Below, one piece after another: positions 1 through 10,600 of a stretch of DNA of 64,000 nucleotides (positions are counted from its first letter, which is position 1; every line of letters begins with the position of its first letter). The stretch covers positions 868,001 through 932,000 of the forward strand of contig ML133436.1 in NCBI GenBank assembly GCA_003864495.1, given 5' to 3'. The DNA comes from Nemopilema nomurai. Taxonomy: Eukaryota > Cnidaria > Scyphozoa > Rhizostomeae > Rhizostomatidae. Position numbers and translations under genes: made by a program. The notes beneath the pieces were generated by a model, which was not told the origin of the DNA, made no database searches, and saw only the letters and a list, made by a program, of their open reading frames with translations.

Positions 1-690
1 CTGCAGAGAAAAATAAAATCCATAACTTATTTGATATTATGATAAGAGTTACATGTAATATGTTTGGGTTTAGTTGTGTGCTTCATGATTGGGGAACCTA
101 GGCACAGGTCAAATACATAAATGTAAATGCTCCTTCATTCATTAAAATATTAAGCTTTATCACATTTGAGCAATCTATCCCCAAAACTGTCCAGCAACTA
201 ACAAATCAGTTAAAAAAGTAATGGATGTGTAATATGTGTGTGGAAATAGGTCCCTGTCCGTACAATGACTGCATAGTCCCACAATGTAATTCAGAATAAT
301 TGTGAAACTTAGAATTGATATAAAAGCAAATTTCCAAGGTGTAAGCCACATTTTAAAATTACAAAAGTCATTAGTTTTATAAGGTCAAAAAGTTTAAATT
401 CAGAACACTTGGAATGGCTGTGCTGACAACATTGCAATTTGAAAGCTGCCTATGGATGCTCCTTACCTAAAATATTGAATTCAATAAAGAGTAAGATCTA
501 TGATGGATGCATCTTTTAACAAATATAGCTACTGCAAGGCTTGCATCAGAATAAAATGATGCTTGCAGAATGTACATGAAAATAATAAAAATTACTTAAA
601 GTGCTGACCATGCATATTCACCGCAAGTTCTCATCAAACTATTCTCCAGGAGAAAGAAGATTTTGAATTAACTGGTTTCTGCAAAATGCT
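1..690. other. Non-coding, AT-rich left edge
   Basis: I see no convincing exon here. The next exons of the minus-strand gene at 697-1055 should lie in or beyond this stretch. One weak candidate is a very short segment near 617-634 (minus) ahead of a GTGAAT donor, but its frame cannot be fixed by eye. Confidence 0.3.
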
Positions 691-696
691 TCATAC

Positions 697-1055
697 CTAA
701 ATTTAGACTTTTTCTCTGAAGCTGCATCATCTTCAAAATTGAGAGAAACATCTTCGGTATCATCCAAATTGGCCTGTCATGAATAAAAACTATTTGTTAA
801 AGAGAAAAACATCCACAAGAGGTAATAGCTATTCATTTCAAAGGAGATAATATTTAGGCTATTACTACATTCAGTGGTGAATTTATTCGGTTATTCCAAA
901 TGAAATGAGATTTGTTCTTAGCCAACAAACCATAATACAAAATGGGCCTAGCCATGAGTCAACTACTCACAGCCAAGAGGTTTTATATAAGTCAAATTTT
1001 CTACAGACTTTGAAGTTCTCTCTAATAGTTAAAAGCTTACCCCTAGTGGTGCCAT
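697..1055 (-). CDS. Putative first two exons of an unidentified minus-strand gene
   Basis: Exon 1 (1055-1041) reads ATG plus four codons (MAPLG), followed by a strong GTAAGC donor. Exon 2 (773-697) follows a CAG acceptor in the same phase and encodes an acidic stretch (ANLDDTEDVSLNFEDD, then AASEKKSKF) before a GTATGA donor. The phases agree (phase 0 into exon 2, phase 2 out). The product is not recognised: an acidic, low-complexity N-terminus followed by lysines is common in nuclear proteins but is not diagnostic. Later exons would lie to the left, outside or near the window edge. The gene is head-to-head with the large plus-strand gene starting at 2901. Low confidence, because only about 30 residues can be read. 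Confidence 0.4.
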
Positions 1056-1084
1056 AATTATTTCCCTTCTATTTTAAGGTATTC

Positions 1085-1270
1085 TCAAAGCGATAATTTC
1101 TCCAGCCCTTCCACAATGTTGTCGACGTTGTCAGCTCCTTCGCAGAAGATATCGCCAGAAACATTGCATTTCAATAAAGTTTCATTTTTTCTGTCTTCGT
1201 TCATATTCATCTTCAAGGGCTCCGACGCAGGTTGGAAAGTGGAGGGGCCAAGGAAGATTTTAACAATCAT
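1085..1270 (-). CDS. 61-codon ORF of unknown status, possible upstream ORF
   Basis: An ATG-initiated 61-codon ORF ends 30 bases upstream of the candidate start codon at 1055 on the same strand. It contains several CpG sites and reads like coding sequence (for example NETLLKCNVSGDIF, then a run of acidic and hydrophobic residues). I do not recognise a family. It could be an upstream ORF in the leader of the gene at 1055, a separate small protein, or chance. No splice sites link it in frame to the exons at 1055 or 773. Confidence 0.2.
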   Translation of the reverse strand: MIVKIFLGPSTFQPASEPLKMNMNEDRKNETLLKCNVSGDIFCEGADNVDNIVEGLEKLSL

Positions 1271-1311
1271 AACAAAATATATTTAGAAAAGCTCTTTTGT
1301 TTTACAGAAAA

Positions 1312-1366
1312 GTGCGGGGGCCATGGCCCCCCCAGCCCCCCCCCTTCGTCGGGGGCCCTGATCTTT
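1312..1366. repeat. GC-rich near-palindromic repeat end
   Basis: A short block of G and C runs (GGGGGCCATGGCCCCCC, then a C run, CTTCGTC and GGGGGCCC) stands out from the surrounding AT-rich DNA. It folds back on itself. Such G/C-run modules are commonly the terminal part of dispersed repeats. The rest of the element cannot be delimited here. Confidence 0.4.
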
Positions 1367-2900
1367 GGATTCAAATAGTCCTGAAAACTTGTATTTCTAA
1401 GTCAGTAACACTAAAGAAGCTAAACTGCATCAAACCAGACACAAAATGCGATAATTAGAAACCATGCAAATGGACAAAAGATAGACTGTATTGTACAGAC
1501 ATCTCTTCTGTTTCTATAATTTTTACTGAAATCGCGTATAAATAAACATCTTATCACTGCTTATAATTTCAGAAAAAGTCAGTACTAGAAGTGAAATGAT
1601 TCTATTTTCGCCTTGCTATGAGAAAAGAAGACAATCTGAAATGAAATAGTCCCAAAATTTTCCAAAGAGCTTAAAACAACGAGTAGGCATTTTCACATCT
1701 TCCAGTAATCAATTGCACAGAGTGAAGCTATATTAAGTCAAATATATGAAATCTGATGCTTGGAATTTTTACTAATAGATATAAGGAACATTTTGACAAA
1801 TTCATGTTTAACGTCTTTGCAGAAAAATACGTTTTTATCGGTAAAAATTGTCTGCTTTGTAAGTGCTTGGAAAGAGCCTCAAGGAGAAATCTTTAATGAA
1901 TTTTGATTCTATTTTAACGTCTAAAAAAAGAAAACTAAGTTGTCTTTCATTCGAGATAGCGATAGTGGATTGTCACTTCATAAAGACAATATACTTGATT
2001 TTATTGGCATTTATAATGAAAGACGAATTATAGAACTGTCACAACATTTATAAGTTTTCACTCAGAAGGTACCCAATCTGCTGGAGTATTCAAAAGACAA
2101 TAAAATTTAAATGGCAAGTCTTACTGTAAAACTGCTGTCGGATCTTTAGTGGCGCAAACTCTAGTGATAGCTTTGCTTTTGGTCGCCAAGGATCGAACAT
2201 TCCACGTCATATATAATCTACTTTAGGGTCTGAACACTGGTTAAAAATTTTTTAATAAAGCAACCGTTTGAAAGAGAAAACGCTATTTATAGTTTGATCA
2301 TGACAACTCTTCTTTCTTCATTTCAAGAAAGTTTGATTCATGTGTGTAGATACTTTGGCTTCATGAAACACAAAGAGACAAGAAAATTGAGTCTGCTTTT
2401 ATGCAGCTTTCAAAGGGCAGCGAATCAAGGCACTCTTAATATTAATTCAAAAAATAAAGCCATTCCTCTTTTTACATTCTCAAAAAGACTTCAAGTTGCG
2501 CCAACATTTATTACCCTCAGCTGAGTGAAAGGTTTGCAACCTACTTCTGGAAGTGCAATAATCCTCTTGTACAAGTATTGAAGGTACGATCTAGAGGGTG
2601 CTAAATTATTGTCTGTTGGGAGACTTAGCGGATAGAGAAGGGATTTCACTGCGCAATGAGTTGCATTGAAATAGAATAGTGGTCTGGGCCTAGCGGTGCA
2701 TGACGTAGGACATTAAAAATCCGCCATCTTGACTCTCAGTGTTCCGGCGAAAAGAGCAAGATAAGCGAAGCGTAGGCTAGTGTAAAACTAAGTCGATTTT
2801 CATGTTATTGAAGCCATATATCGCCCCCAAAAAGTGAGAAAGTGACATTTATTGCTTAAGCCTGTTTTGAAAGCAGCAAGCAAATTGGGAAATAAGAATA
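1367..2900. promoter_or_regulatory. Intergenic region between head-to-head genes, probable promoter zone
   Basis: No exon is visible. The stretch separates the minus-strand start at 1055 from the plus-strand start at 2901, so it should hold the promoters of both genes. The last 250 bases (about 2640-2890) are richer in CpG and include GGCGAAAAGAGC-type sequence, fitting the 5' UTR and promoter of the J-domain/GW182 gene. No TATA box can be assigned with confidence. Confidence 0.35.
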
Positions 2901-4658
2901 ATGCCAAAAAATGAGGACAGAGTGCGACGCGATCTGGAGATACTTGGACTAGAATTGTCTGCATCGGAAGGTACGTATGCAAGGCTGGTTACCGTTCGGT
3001 TATAACAGACGAGGAAACGTTTTTGCCATTTTTTTGAATTCTCAACACCGTAAGATTTTCCAAGGGAGGAAACAAGACATTTTCCAAATACTCGTGCTGC
3101 GTATTCTAAACAGAACGCACAATTTCTGGAAGCTCTAAAAGAGTCACGCAAACACGGCAAAGTGTTGTTTTCCTGGTGTAATTTGCTTTTTTATTAATAA
3201 CCAGTGTATTTCAGCTAGACTCAATTTTGAGGCTACCGCAGAAGTTTTTCAGTGGTGTTGGATTTATTGAAGTTAACTGAACGTCTATTTTCCTAAAAAA
3301 CAATACGTTTATTGTGTAGTTAATGGGCGCATCGTGGTGTTTGTTGTCTTTCGTTGTAGGATGTTGTTCGGTTATTTAGGGATCAAGGAAGTGATTTTAT
3401 GGGTAGACATTCCAGCTGTTTTGCTATGAAAGCATTGTGTCGATATGGTTCCCACCCCCATAAAATTGAAGGAGAAAATCAGCTTGGAATTGACACTTGA
3501 AATTCAATTTTTCTTTTACCAGCTTTATTACATCACATGTAATAAAGTGATCATAGTCCCTTTTTACAACACAATCACAGCCCTGCTAAATTTCTTATTA
3601 AAATTATAGAATGTGCCTTGGTTAAAAAAATTGACTGGTTTTGTATTAAAAGAAAAATCAGGAGATAGAGACCTCTGCTTGGGAATTCATTTTGAATATC
3701 CAGAGTAACTGAAGCATCACATAAACCTGAGCAGAGACATGAGTTCTTTTTTAAAATAAGTGTTGTCTAACAGGTGCTATATTTGTAAACATTTTAGGAA
3801 GTTATATACTCGAGAGATGTTTGCCTTTTTGATTTTTGCCAGAATGTTGATTTGTTTGAGGAGATGATTTATCTGTTTAATGGTTCAATTTCAGTTTAGT
3901 ATTTTTATTCTACTTAATAAAAATTCCAAGTCCATAGACTTATTAGATGCAATTTATACTGATTGCAAAACCATGAACAATAATAGAGAAAGGTAGAAAA
4001 TATTTCCAAGCTTACTGAGGTAATTATTTCCATAATGGAGTTTTCCTATTAGACAAATCACCAGAGGAAGGATTGAAAATGTTGTTTTGGATTGTCTTGG
4101 TAGAAAGTTCCACTCGTAGCTTACTTGTAAAACGGTCCCAAATTATTGAATCCAAGTATAAAGTGGTTCCCTCAGACACTCTTGATTGTAAAATTGAGTA
4201 TTTTTATTGTGCACAAATTTGGTAGAGCTATATGTGTAATGTTTAAATGAGTTTTGATTTTATTTATCACCTTTCAAACCTTTCATAAATTTAAGAAAAA
4301 ATGATTAAAATTGTTCTGTTCTTTTACAGATGATAAGAAAAAGGCATTTATTAAGTTAGCATTGAAATTGCATCCAGACAGATTTAACAAGGTAGGTTTG
4401 TTATAATAACTACCTGTAGCTCCAATTTTCAAGTGCTTCTTCACAGAATGGTTGATAAACAATTCATTTTTAAGATTTCCAGAAGAGTTCATTTAAATCT
4501 GAGTAATATGATATAAATTTTACTTAGTTTAAAATATCATAAGATTTGTGAGTTGACCCAATCTACACATTAATTAATTATTCCATTTTAGAGTCCAGAT
4601 GATTCTATCAAAATGAAATTTCACGAAGTGTGTAAAGCTTACAAACGTTTGACATCAG
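2901..4658 (+). other. J domain (DnaJ) encoded by exons 1-3
   Basis: Three exons encode a complete J domain at the extreme N-terminus. Helix II reads DKKKAFIKLALKLHPDRFNK with the invariant HPD at residues 38-40. Helix III reads MKFHEVCKAYKRLTS. The start at 2901 is chosen because it opens directly into helix I (EDRVRRDLEILGLELS) and is followed by a good GTACGT donor. J domains dock on Hsp70 and trigger ATP hydrolysis through HPD, so the intact motif predicts a working Hsp70 co-chaperone. There is no G/F-rich or zinc-finger region, so it would be a class C J protein. Confidence 0.9.
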
Positions 4659-7600
4659 GTATAACACTAAACATGTTTATTTTCACTTTTATGAAAAAGA
4701 GCTAAAATGTTAGGTAGACAGCATACAGAATGCAAACTTGAGCTGGCAAACATTAATAGCTAGACATTTGTTTGATATTCAGACATTTGCAGAATAATTT
4801 GTTTAATTTTAGAAGCATTCAAAACAGGCAAAAAGTGATATCCTGCATGTAAGACCTAGTGTGATGGGTTAAGTTTCTACCCTCTAGGCCAAAGTGTTTT
4901 TGTTTCTGTTTCTAAGCGTTATTTCAAAACTAAATGCAACTTGATTCTATTTTGCACAGTTTGTATAACAAATTGCACTTATGCGAGCTGTTACTACCAA
5001 AAAGATTGTTTAACATTTTGGTTCTCTCTATTGTCTACACTTTGTTTCATTTTCATCTTGTTTTGTCTAGTTGTCTTTGATTTACTTATCTACTTTGGAT
5101 ACATTTTTCATAAGAGGCTAAAACATTTTAGAGCAAGTTTTCATATAAAGTAAACTGTGCTTTCAAACTGTAAACTGTGTTTATAACTTGTTAGCCTTTT
5201 CTTTGAATTTGAACTTTGCAAATACTTTTAGCAGTAACTTGTAGTTTTCATGATATCTCTAAGTTCTTTATCTAAGTTCATCAATTTTTGCAACAAATTA
5301 TGTAGATTTTGATAGATAATTAAGCTTGCCACTTTAAATTATTGTGGAAAGGAACGAAATTCCTTCTGTAAAAGATAAGAAGAAAATCTTGTTAATTTTC
5401 CTTCTGAATGAAAACAAGTACTCATGCAATGTGGGATTTATCTTTTAGCTACAGTTTGCTTGCAGATTACATTTGTTTACATACTTTTATCTTTGTTGTT
5501 TTTATTAGCATTCTTGTACAGTTGAAAACAAGGATGCTTGTTTTGAATCAGAAGACCCAACACCAAAGATTGATAAAAGGTTAAGGTTCAAGGCACCTTT
5601 CAGGCTCCCTTACAAAAATGCATAGCCACATGAAGAATAAAATTCTTGTCATTTTCAGATCATTGCAACACATCTGACTGGAATGTTGATAAAAGTGATG
5701 AAGTAAGCCTAAAAACAGCATGTTTTTGCTATCTTTCAATGTTTTGTGAAATTTTTCATTATTATTGTAATTTGTTTATGCCAGAAAATTGTGTATCTAA
5801 TTTTTTTTCAGCTGTGTCATCCTTGAATCATTTATGACAATTTTTGATTGTATATATTGTATATATTTACATATTTTATGTATATGCTAGCATTATGTTG
5901 GTGCATCACTCTGCTTGTAAAGTTGCAAGATCTGTCACATGTTCCAATAAACGACATGAAAAACAGAACAAGAACAAAGTTGATATAAGCCAATGATAAC
6001 AGAAGCTTTATCCTTCTTTTTAGATATTCTTCAGTCTGTTAGCAGATTCATTACAACACAACTCAAAAGCAGGTAGAGATTACATCACAGTCATGCTTTA
6101 CAAACAGTGTGCTTCTATGTGCTTGGTTTTTAAATAGCTATGATGTGTTTTAAGACACTACATAATGTATTGAACAGCTTACAAAGTGCCACGAAAGGCC
6201 CAAAAATATTTTGAAGAGGCTATAATGTAAATAAAAGACTAAAAATGTTTAGTTAAAGATCTTTAAAATGTCGTGACCAGGCTACAAAATGTTTTTGAGA
6301 AGTCAACAATTTTTTTTAAGTATTAAAAATGTTAAGAAAGGGCTACAAATTGTTTTTAAGAATCATATAATGTTTTGAAGTGGGTATTTCAGAAATTCTC
6401 TTTTTGTTCCCTTGTGGCCCTTCTCTTCGTGAGGAAAACTTAATCTTTCAACAACAGTTATGTTATAATGTTATTAAAACAGATAACAATTTTTATCAAA
6501 AATAATTTACTGGTTTTTTGAAAGTTTCATTTGCATCCAAATGCTGAGTAATCTTGTAAGAAATCTAAATCTAGCTCACTTTCAAACATAATGATAGCTA
6601 AAACTTGAAAGTTGTGGCTGATAAGAACCTTTTACCTTCACCATAAAACAGTGTCAAGGTTTTACCTTGGTTATTCCAAAGTTACCTGATATGAAATTGC
6701 CATAATTAGAAAGCATAAACTTTACTGTTATTATTGTTTTGTAAAAATTCATATACATGTAGGCATTTGGAGTAACACCAACTTTTTTAATTCAAAGTTT
6801 GCATAATGATCATGCACAAAAATTTAAAAGTTAAGATTTTCTAAAAAATTAATTGTTTACTTGTGCTAATGTTTTATTGTGCAAGATCCACAGTCAATTG
6901 TTGTTAGGTCGTCCAAACTTTGTCAATAATGTTGTTAACCATCTTGAGGTTGTTTCTGGGGTCAGTTTAAATCTGCTACCCTTTTCTTTTTAGCATTATA
7001 TGGACTTTTTTCAGAGTTATCAAATCATAAATCACATTTTCAAAATGATAATGAATACAGGTTTGTGAAAGTTATTTTCTGGTCATTATGTACTCACTCT
7101 ATTGCTTGAATGATTCCATTGAAGAGCTTACAAAACCCCCTGAAAGGCCAAAAAATATTTTGAAGAGGCTACAAGCTTTTTTGAAAAGCTTCAAAGGTAA
7201 AGAAGAACCTAAAAATGTTTAAAGATCTTAAAAATGTCTTGAAATTATAATGTGGTAATTGTAATTATTGTTTTCATGTGGTTATTTCAATTATTGCCAC
7301 CCAATATTCATATTCTTTTGGCTAATGTATTGACAGCCAATTAAAGAGAATAATTTTAGGGAAATATATTGCCCAGGCTTTGAGAAGATCATGTTATAAA
7401 CTGAAGTGTTAGTTTGATGCTAAAACATTACAAAGCCATGTTTTTGTTAATAGCCCCAATGTTTTTTCCTGTTATCATGGAATTAAATATGAAACTAAAT
7501 CCTCATTTGCAGATGTAAAGAAGATGCATTAGATGAAGAAGAAGATGAGGATACAGAATTCAATAGGCTTATTACTATTCTAATGGTAAAAAGAATTATT

Positions 7601-10600
7601 TTACATCAGAAGTACTCACAAGTTAAATGAGATATTTAAGATAGGTTTGGTGAAGCTTTGTGTATTGTAAAACTGATTAGTGAACAACTAAAGTTAATCC
7701 ATGGTTTCTTTATAGTTAAAACCTGATCATGTTTTGTCGAGAACTATAACTTCTTATGATAATTGTTTTGTTAACTACAGAATCGTCTACAAAATGGAAA
7801 ATCATTACCGGCTGGTCTAACACAAGAAAAGGTTCACATTTAATCCTTTTATCCATGCTCTTTCTTTGCCAGAATTGTGTCAAAAGAGGTTATACTATAA
7901 TAAAAGTGATTTAATGTTTTTGTAGAAATGAGATCTTCTCTAGACTAATAAGCAGGGTTTCATGCTATTAGGAAGATTTCTATTTAATTTTTTCAAGATG
8001 TTTATTGAGAATGATAAATCACTCTTGGTTGGTTTTGGTTGGCACAAGCTTTTGCACATCAGTAAATACATGTTTGCCTTGCCACAGAAATTTCTCAAAG
8101 TGTTCGACTATCTTTCTAAAGCTTTTCAATTACTTTCACCTTTCAATTTTTAGATTTCAAAATTAAAGGAAGACTTTGTTAAACATAAAACAGCTACAAA
8201 GAAATGTATAGAGGACGAAAAGGTTTGATAAGTTCAGTCCCTAATGATAGTTATTGATTACTGCTTCTAAACATAATTTCCTTATCAAATGTTCCGATTT
8301 TTAATTTTTTTCGTCTTTTTTCTATTAGCAAGAAAATATATGTGGCTTTCGCAGCCTAATAACAACAGTGGTGTATGCGTTTTGAAAATAGTTACTTCAT
8401 TTGCAGATAACAACAACAGCAACCAAGAAACCAAAAGCGACAACCCAGGTTCCTGTAACGAAGGTGCATGTTGCAAATTGCTTCTCATACACAAACGGTG
8501 ATACAGAGCATTTCAAAGATTGCCACGTGACACAAGAGTGTTTGTCATCCAGACTAAGAATGTCCCGTTGGATTTCCTTCAGAAGCATAATGTATTTTGT
8601 TTTTATCCCGTAGGAATAGGAGGCCATGTATTTCTTTCGCAATGCGATTTTGTGCTCACTCTGTTATTAATCTTGTGTTTTCTGTTTCAGCCCAAACCGA
8701 AAAGTAAAAAGCAAATCATAGCTGAACAGCGTAGACGAGAGAAGGTTGGTGTTGCTTTGTGTATTCAGGGATCCTAGTTCCGTCTGCATCCACGATTTTC
8801 AATGCTTGGCATTCTTTTTGGTCTAATTCCGTTTTGAATATAGAAAACTAGGAATGCAAAATGAGACGAGCATTTAAAAAAGGAAAAAGAGACGAGCCGT
8901 ATTCAGAGTCCCTTTTGATCAAGTTTTTCCAACATCGTTACTTTATGAAAAATAGGGCTTTGACCTAGACCACCCCCCCCTAGATTGCTTTCCTTTTGTT
9001 CATATACAACTCCTGTAGGTATTGTCTCTTTTTCGCGGTACTGTAACGAGGCCGAACCAATTTCTTGTTCCAGGAAATGGCAAAAATAGCTGCGGAGTTG
9101 GATGAAAAGAGGCGATTAGAGGAAGAAAAAGAGACTGCTAAGAAACAGGCAAGTTAATTTCATGTTCACGATTTCAGTATCTGCTGCACGATCTTTATGT
9201 TTAACATGTTATAATAATGTGTATAACAGAACTATGGATCCATCTATAACATTCATTTGCATTCTTCACGTTTTGGTTGTAGACAAAAAGTTTAAAATAT
9301 CTTTTAAGAAAAACTTGACGGCTGCTTTAATTTTTTATTAGAGGTATTAGCCACACAGAAGCGGGCATGATGGTGGATGTTCACAGAGTTTGTTATACTG
9401 TGTCCTGTTGATGCTTTGTGTTTCAATTATTTCACATTTTAACGTTGATTTCCAGCTTGAGGAAGAAAAACAGCGAAAGCTAGAGGAGGAGCAGCGTCGA
9501 CAGGAAGAGGAGCGAAAAAGATTAGCGGCTCAAGCGAAAAAACGTAAAGAGAGGTGTGTGTGTGATTGTTATTGTGCGTAGACCTGGAACTAAGGAATCT
9601 CACCTCAGAAGCATGTGCTTGATGTCTTGTACCTACTAAACAGATCATCATTGAAGTCACTCAGCTTCCATACCTTTTCTTGCTAAATGAGCCGTTTTTC
9701 TGCCAATGGCTATACGCTCAAACACTAATTATTGTCGCTATTACCATTCAAACTTGTATAACGTTAATATTATTTGGATCAACTGTTCCAAATGTTCCCT
9801 GAGATTGGCCATGAGCTCCATCTGGAAAATTTTTGTACCAAAATATATCTTTTTCACACTGACTGTTCTCTAACGGTAGCCCAATTTGCAAAAAAGAATT
9901 TTTTGCATCAAATTCTCTTCTTCCTGCCTACTTTTAAGGTCTCAGTTAAAACAAGTTATATTGTTCGAGAACTAGTTGTCTCTTTTTATATTAATCTTTT
10001 TGAATTTAGTGGAAGGCCTTCTAGTCTTGTTGCTTCTGCATGTCATGCGCCTTTAACCTGTTGCTTCGTTTTGAAACCTTGTCTTGTTTACTTTCAGAGA
10101 GGATAGGGAGAGAGAATTGAAGCAGCAGAAGGAAAATGAACGTCTCGAAAAGTTAAAGAAACAGCAAGAGGAGGAATTGAGAAGAAAAGAGGAAGAAAAG
10201 AAACGAAAAGCTGAGGAAAAGGCGGCGAAGTCGAAGGCATTAAGAGAATCTAAAGGTAGCAGTTTTTGGGTTCTGGTTAGATGCCAAGAAGTTTCTATAG
10301 GCATTTGTTACCTTGTCTTACCGAAGTAATGTTGGAAGCCTTCCAATCTTCTAATGTTGGAAGTCTTCTATAAAGTCGTACCTATAACTGAGGACTAGTT
10401 CGCAGATGTTCTAAGTGTGTAGCCGGCTGAAGAAGCCGTTTCACGCGTGCGATGGATCTCCGTTGATTCCATGCAGATCTCGTAACGAGCAGCTTTAAAA
10501 CTGCGTGTTTCCTCATTCCATGACTAGCGTTTTTGATTAGGCATACTTTTTAAGGATTATCTTCCTTTTGATGTTGATTTTACCATCTATGCTCAGTATC

